Below are positions 7,532-16,616 of a DNA stretch of 64,000 nt, one piece after another. The stretch covers positions 2,449,501-2,513,500 of the forward strand of contig NZ_CP014544.1 of assembly GCF_001586255.1 (NCBI RefSeq). Direction: 5' to 3'. Position 1 is the first letter of the stretch. Every line of letters starts with the position of its first letter. The notes below the pieces were generated by a model. It worked only from the letters and a program-made list of their open reading frames with translations, ran no database searches and had not been told where the DNA came from. The position numbers and the translations under genes are program-made. This DNA is from Zhongshania aliphaticivorans (lineage in GTDB: Bacteria > Pseudomonadota > Gammaproteobacteria > Pseudomonadales > Spongiibacteraceae).

Positions 7532-9057
7532 ATATGGATATTCTCCCTGCCATTTAAAGGCTCCCATAAGTAATTATCCGCATCTCTATTACCCGGCATT
7601 GTTTTGCGAAGAAAACCATAAATATTCTGCACAATTTCGCTATGCAATGCTTCGCGCTGCTTCTTATTCTCTTCTGTCCAGGCAAAGCGCATATAAATTT
7701 TATGGTCGTCAATAAAATTGCCAAATATAAACGGAATATCTAAGCCATGAAACGCTCCCATTTCAGAGCGCCAGGGCTCCGGGTAGTTAGCCCAGGCAAA
7801 CTGGTATAGGTAAACAGCGGGAAGCTGCTTTGCATATTGTTTGCTGTATTTCTTCAATCGCTTTTTTACAAATAGATTAGCGAAGTCAACCCGAACATCC
7901 CGCACAAGCCCTGAAAAAAAGCCCAATTGTTGATTAATCGTTTTGTCGCGGGGCTCGCCGTTCACCAGAGGCCAGATTTTCTCGGCACTCCGGCCAAAAC
8001 CTTTTATCGGTGTGAGCGTGGTCATCTCATCCTTGGTACCGCCGATCATTAAGGGAACGCGGCTTAGGGCCTTAGCGACGGGTTTATCTGGCGTCTCGAG
8101 GCTCGCCAGCACCGTGCCATCTGCCACTATAGCTGGTGACAGTCCAAAGCCAGAGGCATTAAGCAAATCCCCTGTCGAGAGCTGATATAAATAATCTCGC
8201 ATTTGCGTAGTCGCATTCGCCGCAAAGAGATCGACGCCCTCGCCGTCAACGGCAAACGCCAGATTCTGTGACGCGAGATGACTAAGTAATTTCTCGGTTC
8301 GCTTTAGAGCCGTGTCCGTAGAAGCTGAAAATGGCAAGCCCGAAAAGCTTATTGCCCCCTGAAATTTTCCCTTTGCCAGCGGTGACCGCAGTAGCGCAAG
8401 CACCGAGACCGCACCAGCAGATTGCCCTGATATCGTGATCGCCTTGCTATCGCAGCCGAACGCCAAGCAGTTTTCACTAAGCCAGTCGAGCACGCGAATC
8501 ATATCTAGCAGAAAATAGCTGCCGGAATCTTCTGCTGGATCGCCAGTGTGGAGAGCGGGGCTTTGTAATGAGCCAAAAACGCCAAGGCGATAATTAGCCG
8601 TAACAACAACCGCATTTGCCTCCTCTGCCAAGCGCTGACCGTTATATAAAGGATGTGCGGAGTCGCCAACGATTCCTGAGCCGCCGTGGAAAAATACCAA
8701 TACCGGTAGTAATTCCTTTGGCGAGGCCGGCGCCCAGACGTTTAGATACAAGCAATCTTCTGAGCCATATGGCTTATCGAAGCTCGCTTCGTTGTCGGTG
8801 CTATAAAAGGAGCCTATTTGCGCGCAGGGACTGGCAGGCGCCAATGCCGGCCTAATACCCGGCCACGATGCCACTGGCTGTGGCGCGCGCCAGCGTAATT
8901 CACCAATAGGCGGCGCGGCGTAGGGCACCCCTAAGTATTGGTCTATATGTCCTTTGCGCATACCGGCAATGCCACCCGAGCTAATCTCTACCGTCGTAGC
9001 ACTGGCGAGCTGAGCGCAGGCAACAACTATCAGCGCAATGAATATTCGCTTTATCAT
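7522..9057 (-). CDS. Type B carboxylesterase (para-nitrobenzyl esterase family), exported
   Basis: This 511-residue alpha/beta-hydrolase has a signal peptide ending near ASA (residue 20). Family marks are the oxyanion-hole region FFHGGSG, EDCLYLNVWAP, the nucleophile elbow ITISGQSAGAVSV (Ser about 213), the acid region GGTKDEMT, and the catalytic His in GAFHGLDIPFIFGN. Length and motif order match carboxylesterase type B (COesterase). It would cleave carboxylic esters in the periplasm or at the surface. It sits one base from the M28 peptidase stop and overlaps the start of the serine hydrolase, so the three are one transcription unit. The true substrate is unknown. Confidence 0.93.
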   Translation of the reverse strand: MIKRIFIALIVVACAQLASATTVEISSGGIAGMRKGHIDQYLGVPYAAPPIGELRWRAPQPVASWPGIRPALAPASPCAQIGSFYSTDNEASFDKPYGSEDCLYLNVWAPASPKELLPVLVFFHGGSGIVGDSAHPLYNGQRLAEEANAVVVTANYRLGVFGSLQSPALHTGDPAEDSGSYFLLDMIRVLDWLSENCLAFGCDSKAITISGQSAGAVSVLALLRSPLAKGKFQGAISFSGLPFSASTDTALKRTEKLLSHLASQNLAFAVDGEGVDLFAANATTQMRDYLYQLSTGDLLNASGFGLSPAIVADGTVLASLETPDKPVAKALSRVPLMIGGTKDEMTTLTPIKGFGRSAEKIWPLVNGEPRDKTINQQLGFFSGLVRDVRVDFANLFVKKRLKKYSKQYAKQLPAVYLYQFAWANYPEPWRSEMGAFHGLDIPFIFGNFIDDHKIYMRFAWTEENKKQREALHSEIVQNIYGFLRKTMPGNRDADNYLWEPLNGRENIHIWK

Positions 9058-9058
9058 T

Positions 9059-10585
9059 TTAATTTTTCTCTGGCTTACGAAGATCAGCCATTGGGGTAGC
9101 TGCGAGTGTTAGTGTCATTTCAGTGAAGGCAATCGTTTCGCGAAACAAGCGCTGATAATTAACTTTGTCTGCAGTACTGATACCCCAATTAAATAAGTAG
9201 TTGGGACCAGCAATATAATTTGCGGTGGGAATGCGACTACGCCCCCAAAAGACCTGCCCTTCTCCCGGCCACACATGGTCATGGAACAGGCCCTTGCCTT
9301 CCGGCCGTGTTGGCGGCCGAATAAAAGCGGGAGCTGCGTCGGCACGCTTTAAGGCGACTTCTGCGGCGGCGATCAACGGCGGAATATTTGGCATAAAGAA
9401 CCAGTACGGTTCTGGGCGTCCCGTTGGCGCCCAGCGACCACCCGGCCCAGCCACCCATTCCTCGGCCCCTAAATGCTCCAGACATAGCACCGCAGCAATA
9501 CGTTCTAGGGTGCCATCGTGTAGGTGCTGATCAATGAAGCTCTGCCCCCCTTGCGCACCGGCAAAGTGGCCTGAGCTTAGCAAAATCATAATGCTGCGCG
9601 GTAACGCGGCCCTCGGCAGTCGCGCAAGGTATTGCGCCATGCCAACAATCACGTTTGGACCATTATCTTCAATGCCGTTAGGCCCATCGGTATGACTATT
9701 GAGCACCACGAGCTCGTCAGATTGACCCGGTATAATGCCAATTAAATTACTACTGTTAACCTTGGCAATGCGTGCCTCTAAAGTGAGACGAAGCTCAACA
9801 TCCCCATTGGCCATATTGGCTAGGTACTTAGCCGTGTCTTGGTCAACATATAGTGCAGGCACATTTCGATTGATAGCATCGTAGGGCGCATACATCCCTA
9901 GCGCATTATTGCTAGGCTCATCGAGACCGATGATAGCCGCGCTGGCCCCAGCGCGGTGGAGCATATCTAGTTTCTTAGCGAGAGTGCTCAATGCAAAATA
10001 GCTGCGCTGATATGGCGTGTCAGCGTGAACACTGGCCGCAGGATCATAACGACGCCACGCGGCACTCTCGAAAACCGCCAAGGTAGATTCTGGCTTTTTG
10101 AGTGATAGCAGTACAATCTTCCCGACGAGCTCACCCTCACCATAGCGTGCATCTGCGCTAATGAGTTTGAGCTTACCAACGACGCCGCTGGCGGACGTCG
10201 ATCCTGAATACGGGAGATAAGCTGCAGTTGGTAATGACACCGCGCCTTGCGCACCCATTAGCTCCAAGCCCCAGCTGTCGGCCAACCATTGATTGAGTTC
10301 GACTGGTTCGCGATAAATGCGATCTACCCCGGCGCGCTGTAAGCGCTTTTGCAACTCATCAATATACGCCTCATGGGCCACGCTGCCTGCGGCGCGTAGG
10401 CCGCGAGCATCGAGATCTAGTTGCCAGTCTCGGTGCTGATCTATCGACACAAATTGCGCAGGATCAAGTGCGCTTGCCGCAGAAGCAGGCAAAGCCTCCA
10501 TTGGCCACGCTATATCGGCATTAGCGAAGTTCATTAACGTCACATAAACCAACAGCATTGTGATGCATTTGAAACGCAGGACCAT
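9059..10585 (-). CDS. Exported M28-family zinc peptidase with PA domain
   Basis: The protein is 508 residues with a signal peptide ending near ANA. A PA (protease-associated) domain is suggested in the middle (GKLKLISAD through AAIIGLDEPS). The M28 metal-binding core reads LNSHTDGPNGIEDNGPNVIVGMA, giving the first His-Asp and bridging Asp. CLEHLGAEEW supplies the following Glu residues. M28 enzymes are aminopeptidases or carboxypeptidases; some act on non-peptide amides. The start at 10585 has a GGAG site 8 bases upstream. It begins 2 bases past the TonB-dependent receptor stop. The pairing with a receptor and two serine hydrolases suggests processing of an imported conjugate. Confidence 0.85.
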   Translation of the reverse strand: MVLRFKCITMLLVYVTLMNFANADIAWPMEALPASAASALDPAQFVSIDQHRDWQLDLDARGLRAAGSVAHEAYIDELQKRLQRAGVDRIYREPVELNQWLADSWGLELMGAQGAVSLPTAAYLPYSGSTSASGVVGKLKLISADARYGEGELVGKIVLLSLKKPESTLAVFESAAWRRYDPAASVHADTPYQRSYFALSTLAKKLDMLHRAGASAAIIGLDEPSNNALGMYAPYDAINRNVPALYVDQDTAKYLANMANGDVELRLTLEARIAKVNSSNLIGIIPGQSDELVVLNSHTDGPNGIEDNGPNVIVGMAQYLARLPRAALPRSIMILLSSGHFAGAQGGQSFIDQHLHDGTLERIAAVLCLEHLGAEEWVAGPGGRWAPTGRPEPYWFFMPNIPPLIAAAEVALKRADAAPAFIRPPTRPEGKGLFHDHVWPGEGQVFWGRSRIPTANYIAGPNYLFNWGISTADKVNYQRLFRETIAFTEMTLTLAATPMADLRKPEKN

Positions 10586-10587
10586 GA

Positions 10588-12939
10588 CTAGAACTCCAAG
10601 CTAAAGCGGGCGCTAATGGTTCGCGGCGCATTAAGAATCGCAAAATCGTTCGCTGAAGGTGTGTTTATCAAGCTAACCGCGGCTGTTTCATCGGTGATAT
10701 TCAGGACATTCAGCGCGAGTTTGGGATTTCCCGTAAGCGATGGCAGGGAGAGATTTAAGCTGAAATTATAGGTACCGTAATCGTTAACAATATCGTCGTT
10801 GGCAATGTCATTATATGTTTCACCCACATAGGTATAGCCAATCAATCCAGAAACATTGACCAGCCAATCTGGCGAGCCAAAGAAAGCGAGATTGCCACTG
10901 TACTGATAGTCCGCGGACCCAGGCAAGGGTTTACCTGCAGGCACAGTGTCTCGTCCCGCTTGAAAGTCTTCAGTAGTTTTAGCATCGACGGTGCCGCCGC
11001 TCACTGTTAGTACAACCCCAGGAATTGGCGTTAACCAACGTAAATTCGCTTCAAATCCGTCACTTTCGGCGGTGCCAACATTGTCGTAATAATTAATTTG
11101 GATGGCGTTTTTCAATACCACTAAGGCGTCTGTGTAATCGATATGGAAAGCCGTTACGTCAAACTCCAAACGATTGTCAAACCAGCTTGAGCGCGCGCCT
11201 AATTCATAATTCCAAATATAATCTGATTTATAGGTGCCCGGCACATTTTCCAATTCGCTCTCCGGAATATTCTGAATGCCGCCAAACCTAAAACCCTTGT
11301 TTGCCAAGAAATAAACTGAATGGTCATCGCTAAAGCGGTAGGTTACAGAGAACTTAGGGTTGATGCCCTCCTCCTCAATAGTGGTTGTTAAGTTAGCAGG
11401 AGACATACCGTTATTCACTGCGCGGGCACCAACGCCCTGGCCGACAAACCCTCCCGCGACCGTGGTTTGGTAAACTCGTGCGCCTGCCGAAATTTCCAAA
11501 AATTGCCATGGATACCACGTTAAGTCGAAAAACAGCGCTTGCTCCTTAGCTAAGGCGTTGGTTTCGGCACACAATACCGCGAGTTCACAAGCCACATTAC
11601 CGGCATCAAGCCCTAAAGACGCTAAGGTTTCTGCCGTTATCGCGCCTAATCCGAAGGCATTCGCGGTCGCATTAACGGCATTCGTTAATTCTTCGTAGCT
11701 ACCCGAAGCCATATTAAGCGCCTGTGAATTTAGCACTAAGGCATAGCGAATTGGCGAGCGGAGGTAATACGCTCCCAAGAGCCATTCTAATTTCTCGCCA
11801 CCCACTGATTGAATTCTAAGCTCTTGTTGAAAAGAGGTTGATTCTTGGTCTGTTTCAAAAGGGATAGCCAGCGCATCTGGCGCCCCCGCAGGTGGAATTC
11901 CAGCAATGCCACCATAGGAATCAATAATATTAAAACGCTCTTTTTCTGTTCTTGAGGTCGATGAGATCACCTCAAATTTTTCAGCGGTGTACTGTATACC
12001 AAGATTATAAAGTGCAAACCGATGCTTGTTGGGCCACGGAATAAGTGAGCCCTCGGTTTCTCGCGGGCCTTCCCGTGAATCGGCGATGATCAATCCATTT
12101 TCAGCATTATAATCTTGATCAAGATAGGTAAATTTTAATTGCCATTCTTCACTAGGCTCCCAGGTCACACCAACACGAATTTGTTCGCCCTCGCCGCTAT
12201 TAACATCTTTCTGCGCTTGTTCAGGGCGAATATCGTCGGTGACACCAGGATACTCTCTCGTAATATAGGTCAATCTAATACCGAGATCGCCATCTTCACC
12301 AAGCAGCGGCGCGTTGACGACAATACCTTGGGTTAACGCCTCGGAACCGTCCTTTGGTGAGATATATTGTGCGAAATAACGCGCTTGAAATTCATTAGGC
12401 AGCGCGTCATTCAAGCGATAGCGCAAGACCCCAGATAATGCCGCGCCACCAAAAAGCGTCCCTTGGGGGCCTTTAAGTACTTCTACTGCCGCGAGATCAA
12501 AGGCAGATAAGTCCGGTGTAATACTGGCCGCATAGGGCTCATTGAGCGCTGTGTCACCGATAAATATACCTACCGGGTAAGGCACGGTGCTATTGGGCGA
12601 CGAGCTTGTGGAGATCCCCCGCATGACAATTCGCTGATCGCCCGGCCGCGCGGCATTCGCTGTGACACCGGGGGTTTGTTCGAGCATATCATTAATACTG
12701 AGAATCCCCTGGGACTCCATATTTTCACCGCTAATCGCGGCCATCGACGCGGGCAAATCGCGCATGGACTTCTCGCGCTTAGTGGCGGTTACGATAACCT
12801 CTTCTAGCACTCGATGATTCTTACTTTTAGCAGCATGCGTAGACGACTTCTGCACTTCGTCTGCCGCGCTAGCAGTCGCACTTACAAGCATGCTGCTCGT
12901 AAGCAAGGCAATTATTTTCCTTCTAGGAAAGCTTTTCAT
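10588..12939 (-). CDS. TonB-dependent outer-membrane receptor
   Basis: This is a 783-residue receptor with a signal peptide (ends near ATASA). The TonB-box-like motif LEEVIVTATKREKSMRD is followed by a plug domain (LEQTPGVTANA, RIVMRGIST, IFIGDTAL, EVLKGPQGTLFGG). The long beta-barrel ends in ISARFSLEF with C-terminal Phe. The overall pattern is that of the CirA/OMR group seen in Sphingomonas-like and marine gammaproteobacterial catabolic operons, not a typical siderophore receptor. No Fur box is seen in the 41 bases upstream. It sits between a TetR regulator and three exported hydrolases, so it probably imports the compound they act on. The ligand cannot be told from sequence. Confidence 0.94.
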   Translation of the reverse strand: MKSFPRRKIIALLTSSMLVSATASAADEVQKSSTHAAKSKNHRVLEEVIVTATKREKSMRDLPASMAAISGENMESQGILSINDMLEQTPGVTANAARPGDQRIVMRGISTSSSPNSTVPYPVGIFIGDTALNEPYAASITPDLSAFDLAAVEVLKGPQGTLFGGAALSGVLRYRLNDALPNEFQARYFAQYISPKDGSEALTQGIVVNAPLLGEDGDLGIRLTYITREYPGVTDDIRPEQAQKDVNSGEGEQIRVGVTWEPSEEWQLKFTYLDQDYNAENGLIIADSREGPRETEGSLIPWPNKHRFALYNLGIQYTAEKFEVISSTSRTEKERFNIIDSYGGIAGIPPAGAPDALAIPFETDQESTSFQQELRIQSVGGEKLEWLLGAYYLRSPIRYALVLNSQALNMASGSYEELTNAVNATANAFGLGAITAETLASLGLDAGNVACELAVLCAETNALAKEQALFFDLTWYPWQFLEISAGARVYQTTVAGGFVGQGVGARAVNNGMSPANLTTTIEEEGINPKFSVTYRFSDDHSVYFLANKGFRFGGIQNIPESELENVPGTYKSDYIWNYELGARSSWFDNRLEFDVTAFHIDYTDALVVLKNAIQINYYDNVGTAESDGFEANLRWLTPIPGVVLTVSGGTVDAKTTEDFQAGRDTVPAGKPLPGSADYQYSGNLAFFGSPDWLVNVSGLIGYTYVGETYNDIANDDIVNDYGTYNFSLNLSLPSLTGNPKLALNVLNITDETAAVSLINTPSANDFAILNAPRTISARFSLEF

Positions 12940-12980
12940 AATGGTGTCACTCTTTTATTTTTTTGGGTTTACATCTAGCT

Positions 12981-13694
12981 TTATTCACTTACTAGGGCTT
13001 GCATTGAAATTAGCAGCTCGTCATCGATTGGCGGTAAATGGGGAATTAGGCAGCTAATTAAATAGTCGAGCCGATGAACAAATGACGAGATGCGCAATGA
13101 ATATTTGCCATTTTGTACCAGCGGCCTAAAAAGTGGTTCAAACTCATCCCGTGGCAACGCGGCAATTGCCTCGATATCGGCCTGAATTGGCACTGTACGG
13201 CCAGTGGTACGGGTCCGTTCCGCATTAGTCGCAATCAAACCAATTAGGGCGTTATAGGCGATGGCGACATCTTCTAGCTGCTCATCATTTTCGCAACACG
13301 CTTGCTGCACTCGCACGAGGCAACGCATGTGTATTTTCCAAGCCGAGGTGCCCGCCGGTGCGTGACAAAATTTGGGGTAGACAATCTGAGTTTTCCGCAC
13401 CGCGAGTAAATGTTCAATAAGCTGCTGACGAAGTGGCTGAGGATTGTTTTTATCAGGAACGGGGATTCGCGTCATTAATGCACTTAAAGCATCCCGCTCG
13501 ACGGCCTCAATATTGTCAACATAGTTATACAAGGTTGCGTGATTGATGCCGAGTTGCCGCGCTAACGCGCGCAAACTCAAACTTTTAAAACCTTCTTGCT
13601 CCATCGTCAAAAGCGCCGCATCGACAATTTGCTGATGCGTGACTTTTTTCGGTCTACCCGCAACTTTCGTAGGCGGCTTTTTTGACGCGTTCAT
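12981..13694 (-). CDS. TetR/AcrR-family transcriptional regulator
   Basis: This regulator has 237 residues from ATG 13694 (MNASKK). A GTG at 13730 is possible but lies inside the palindromic operator. The N-terminal helix-turn-helix is clear: THQQIVDAALLTMEQEGFKSLSLRALARQLGINHATLYNYVDN, preceded by a basic AGRPKK arm. The C-terminal ligand domain is not recognised. It is 41 bases upstream of the TonB-dependent receptor on the same strand and probably represses itself and the operon behind it, released by the imported substrate or a breakdown product. Confidence 0.88.
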   Translation of the reverse strand: MNASKKPPTKVAGRPKKVTHQQIVDAALLTMEQEGFKSLSLRALARQLGINHATLYNYVDNIEAVERDALSALMTRIPVPDKNNPQPLRQQLIEHLLAVRKTQIVYPKFCHAPAGTSAWKIHMRCLVRVQQACCENDEQLEDVAIAYNALIGLIATNAERTRTTGRTVPIQADIEAIAALPRDEFEPLFRPLVQNGKYSLRISSFVHRLDYLISCLIPHLPPIDDELLISMQALVSE

Positions 13695-13722
13695 AGGCCC
13701 AACTAATGATATTATAGTATTT

Positions 13723-13738
13723 ATAACCACATGGTTAT
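13723..13738. promoter_or_regulatory. Palindromic operator at the TetR gene start
   Basis: The perfect inverted repeat ATAACCA-CA-TGGTTAT lies 29 bp upstream of the chosen TetR ATG, within an AT-rich promoter-like stretch. Size and place fit a TetR-family operator for autoregulation of the 13.7-6.2 kb operon. Assignment to this regulator is inferred. Confidence 0.65.
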
Positions 13739-13902
13739 TTATAATTTATGACCTCGTTTACTTATTGTCAAGCACCGAATAGTGCTGCTGCCGCGGGCTA
13801 AATGGCGCTAAAGCTCATTATTTTCTTATAGAACATCGGTTTAAGCTCGATATACTGCCCACAGCGACACGGCAAAAAAGCGAAAAAAGGCGCAGCGAAA
13901 TT

Positions 13903-14313
13903 ATGATTGAACATCTCTCCTTTTCAGTTACGGGCCAAGGCCTACACAGTATTACTTCGGTTGTAAGCCAGAGCATCGCGCGACGCTTCCAGGGACAAGA
14001 TGGCTTATGCACACTGTTTATTCAGCACACCTCGGCAAGCTTGCTCATTCAAGAGAACTACGACGACAGCGCGCGCATTGATTTAGAGCGCTGGCTTAAT
14101 CGACTGGTGCCAGAGAACGACCCTCTTTACACCCACACCCTTGAAGGCCCCGACGATATGCCCGCCCATATTAAAGCGGCATTGACTGCAAGCTCCCTCG
14201 CCATTCCAATCATTGACGGTCAACTTGCCCTCGGCAGTTGGCAGGGCATTTACCTTTGGGAGCATCGTCGCGCCGCGGGTAAACGCACACTTGTCATGCA
14301 CTTAAGCAATTAG
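13903..14313 (+). CDS. yjbQ: YjbQ family protein (UPF0047)
   Basis: The 136-residue cytoplasmic protein matches the YjbQ family over its full length. Family marks are the early GLHSITSVVSQ, LFIQHTSASLLIQENYD, the DDMPAHIKAAL segment and the closing LGSWQGIYLWEHRR. Conserved His and Glu residues form a metal-binding site in solved family members, and some show thiamine-phosphate synthase activity in vitro; the cellular role is unsettled. It is divergent from the TetR gene and stands alone, followed 130 bases later by ytfJ. Confidence 0.93.
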   Translation: MIEHLSFSVTGQGLHSITSVVSQSIARRFQGQDGLCTLFIQHTSASLLIQENYDDSARIDLERWLNRLVPENDPLYTHTLEGPDDMPAHIKAALTASSLAIPIIDGQLALGSWQGIYLWEHRRAAGKRTLVMHLSN

Positions 14314-14324
14314 TTTCCGCAATT

Positions 14325-14341
14325 GTTCAGTGGGGGTTAAT
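14325..14341 (+). promoter_or_regulatory. Candidate PhoP-type direct repeat upstream of ytfJ
   Basis: The sequence GTTCAG-tgggg-GTTAAT resembles the exact repeat found at 24865-24881, with two mismatches in the second half. A TAGACT -10-like hexamer follows 10 bases later. Up to five sites this good are expected by chance in a window of this size, so the call depends on its position in front of ytfJ. Confidence 0.3.
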
Positions 14342-14442
14342 GTCTGTGGCCTAGACTATGAACTAAGCGTCATCATTCTTTTGAGATCGCTATGCTATTC
14401 TTGGCAAAATTTCAGCCTTACAAACACCACAGGAAACCCTAA

Positions 14443-15012
14443 ATGTTGCGTTTAAAAAAATACTTATTAGGATTGGCGCTTCTTGGCAGTATTAACAGCT
14501 ACGGTCTTGAGCTAGGCGGCACACTCACCGATGTCAGCATTCCCTCAAAAGGCGAACTGGTCTTAAATAAATCGAAAGTCGATTACAAAAGCTGGTCTAC
14601 CGCCAGCATTCAACGTGGCTCGCCAGCTTTAATTTTCCATCTTGCCGCGCGAATGTCCTCCGACAACATCATTGCACCACTGCGCACGCGCTTAGAGGAG
14701 CAAGATTTCGCTCCTGGCAGTTTTCAGTCCATCAGCGTGGTCAACATCGACGACGCCATGTGGGGTACCTCTGGTATGGTCAGTAGCGAAATGGAGAAAA
14801 ACAAACGCGCCCACCCTGAAGCCGTGCTGGTCGCCGATGACGCTAGCCGTGGACGTAAAGCTTGGCAATTAAAGGAAAGCAGCGTGGCGGTCATACTGCT
14901 TGATGCGAACGGAAAAATTCGCTACTTAAAAGAAGGTAAGCTTGGCCGCAAAGATATAGACACCATTATGGCCTTACTCAATACAGAAATTTCTCGGGTC
15001 GCCAGCAAATAA
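14443..15012 (+). CDS. ytfJ: YtfJ family periplasmic protein
   Basis: The product is 189 residues with a signal peptide (MLRLKKYLLGLALLGSINSYG). It matches E. coli YtfJ over its length: GELVLNKSKVDYKSW, VVNIDDAMWGTSGMV, ARGAWQL-like RGRKAWQLKESSVAVILLDANGKIRYLKEG. The fold is thioredoxin-like, but the usual CxxC is absent, so it is not expected to be an oxidoreductase. The molecular role of YtfJ is not established. The start has an AGGA site. A weak PhoP-like direct repeat lies upstream. Confidence 0.9.
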   Translation: MLRLKKYLLGLALLGSINSYGLELGGTLTDVSIPSKGELVLNKSKVDYKSWSTASIQRGSPALIFHLAARMSSDNIIAPLRTRLEEQDFAPGSFQSISVVNIDDAMWGTSGMVSSEMEKNKRAHPEAVLVADDASRGRKAWQLKESSVAVILLDANGKIRYLKEGKLGRKDIDTIMALLNTEISRVASK

Positions 15013-15037
15013 CGCTGGCGCGGCAACCGCACAATAG

Positions 15038-15556
15038 CTATTTTTTAGGGCTGCCGAAGCACTGGCGGCCTTCCACTAATTTAGCAAATTTACGCAGCAT
15101 TAATTTCACGCCAATGTGCATAACCGGACTGAAAACCGGCAAAAAATATCGACTGAAGCCTTTTGGACGCATAGCCATTGTCCATTTAACCTTACAGCTG
15201 CTGCTATCCAGTTCTTCGACCTGATAGCGCTCGGCAAAAGATTCAATATTGTCTTCACTGGCATGCGTGAAGCAAAATGCCATTTCCCGACCACGCTCCC
15301 ACGCGATAAACTCTTCGTAGCCAACTAGATTGCCCACCATCGTCACTGTGCGTGTTGTGCCAATGCCAAACGGCTGCGGTGCGGTCCACTCCACGTTGAG
15401 TATCGGCATCGCCCAGCGCGGCCAGTCGTCGGCATTTTCAAAGGAAGAAAACACATCAGCAGCACTAGCACGAACCACAACCTCCGCCACATAGCGGAAT
15501 GGGGCCGTATCGAAAAAAGTCATGTCGACTGTTTTACACGGGTATTTCTTTGCCAC
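15038..15556 (-). CDS. SRPBCC-family (polyketide cyclase/START-like) protein
   Basis: The protein is about 172 residues using GTG 15556, chosen because a GGAG site lies 7 bases upstream; the frame stays open further upstream without a good ribosome site. The SRPBCC/Polyketide_cyc2 pattern is visible in RYVAEVVVRASAADVFSSFENADDWPRWAMPILNVEWTAPQPFGIGTTRTVTM, with later ELDSSSCKVKWTMAM. The family binds hydrophobic ligands or acts on aromatic polyketides; many members have no known role. It is monocistronic and cytoplasmic, with a basic C-terminus. Its function is not predictable. Confidence 0.78.
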   Translation of the reverse strand: MAKKYPCKTVDMTFFDTAPFRYVAEVVVRASAADVFSSFENADDWPRWAMPILNVEWTAPQPFGIGTTRTVTMVGNLVGYEEFIAWERGREMAFCFTHASEDNIESFAERYQVEELDSSSCKVKWTMAMRPKGFSRYFLPVFSPVMHIGVKLMLRKFAKLVEGRQCFGSPKK

Positions 15557-15731
15557 GCAACGTCTCCAAGTGAAAATGGATCTAAGTCTGGTCCAAAAAC
15601 CAGACACCAGCAGCAGATCTGAACAATGACTGATCAACTGCTAGGCCGAAATCTAACACCGCGAGTAAAACTCAAACAAGCAATGATGATGAATATGACA
15701 AAGTCTTCATCTACGGCCACAAGGTAAAGTA

Positions 15732-16502
15732 ATGAGCCCATCCTCCGAAACATTGTCGATTTTGTACCAAGATGAAAACATCATCGCCATCAATAAGCCC
15801 ACGGGCCTACTGGTTCACCGCAGCCCTATTGATCGCCACGAAACGCGCTTTGCCATCCAATTACTTAGGGATCAGATCGGCCAGTATGTCTACCCAGCAC
15901 ATCGCTTGGACAAGCCCACCTCAGGAGTATTACTGTTTGCGTTAAACTCAGACATCGCAAGCCAACTCGCCCAAGCGTTCCAGGCTCACAAGGTCGAGAA
16001 ATCCTACCTCGCGGTGCTGCGTGGCTACTGCCCCGATGCGGGCCACATCGACCACCCCCTAACGGAAGAACCCGATAAGCGCATTGCCCGCAGCAAACCA
16101 GCCGCACCGCAAGACGCGATCACCAACTTCCGCCGCCTAGCGACATACGAGCTCGACGCCCACATTGAAACCTACCCCCAGTCCCGCTACTCCCTCGTCC
16201 TCGCTCAGCCTATGACCGGCCGCCGTCACCAGCTACGTCGCCACTTCAAACATATATCGCACCCAATTATTGGCGACGCCAAACACGGCCGTGGACGTCA
16301 TAATCGCTACTTCGCTGATCAGCTCGCCTGCCCGCGCCTACTACTTCACGCATTGCAAATGCGCTTTATTCACCCGCTAAGTAAGCAGGAAATACGCTTG
16401 CAAGCGCCGCTAGATCAGCATTTCACCGAACTCATTAAGCGCTTTAGTTGGGAGGACAGCTTCACCAATGAATGGCAAGTCGAAAAGGTTACTAAATTAT
16501 AA
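15732..16502 (+). CDS. truC: tRNA pseudouridine(65) synthase TruC
   Basis: This is a 256-residue RluA-family enzyme that isomerises U65 in certain tRNAs. It has the catalytic Asp motif AHRLDKPTSGVLL (the D is the nucleophile) and the TruC-type opening LYQDENIIAINKPTGLLVHRSPIDRHE. The C-terminal HQLRRHFKHISHPIIGDAKHGRGRHNR also matches TruC better than RluA, RluC or RluD. Its length is close to the 260 residues of E. coli TruC. It has no S4 domain. It appears monocistronic. Confidence 0.93.
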   Translation: MSPSSETLSILYQDENIIAINKPTGLLVHRSPIDRHETRFAIQLLRDQIGQYVYPAHRLDKPTSGVLLFALNSDIASQLAQAFQAHKVEKSYLAVLRGYCPDAGHIDHPLTEEPDKRIARSKPAAPQDAITNFRRLATYELDAHIETYPQSRYSLVLAQPMTGRRHQLRRHFKHISHPIIGDAKHGRGRHNRYFADQLACPRLLLHALQMRFIHPLSKQEIRLQAPLDQHFTELIKRFSWEDSFTNEWQVEKVTKL

Positions 16503-16616
16503 CTTACATGCATGAAACTTTCGCCGTAAGGTAGGCCTATGGGAACAATATCGCTTACCGCCCCGCGTACCGAGCCATGACTCCCACGCAATAAGGGCAA
16601 GACAGGTGCAAGCTTA

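Noticed and set aside
15619-15635. PhoP-like repeat GATCAG-N5-GTTCAG (minus strand) upstream of the SRPBCC gene
   Set aside because: It has one mismatch but no convincing -10 element at the proper distance; left out as a feature.
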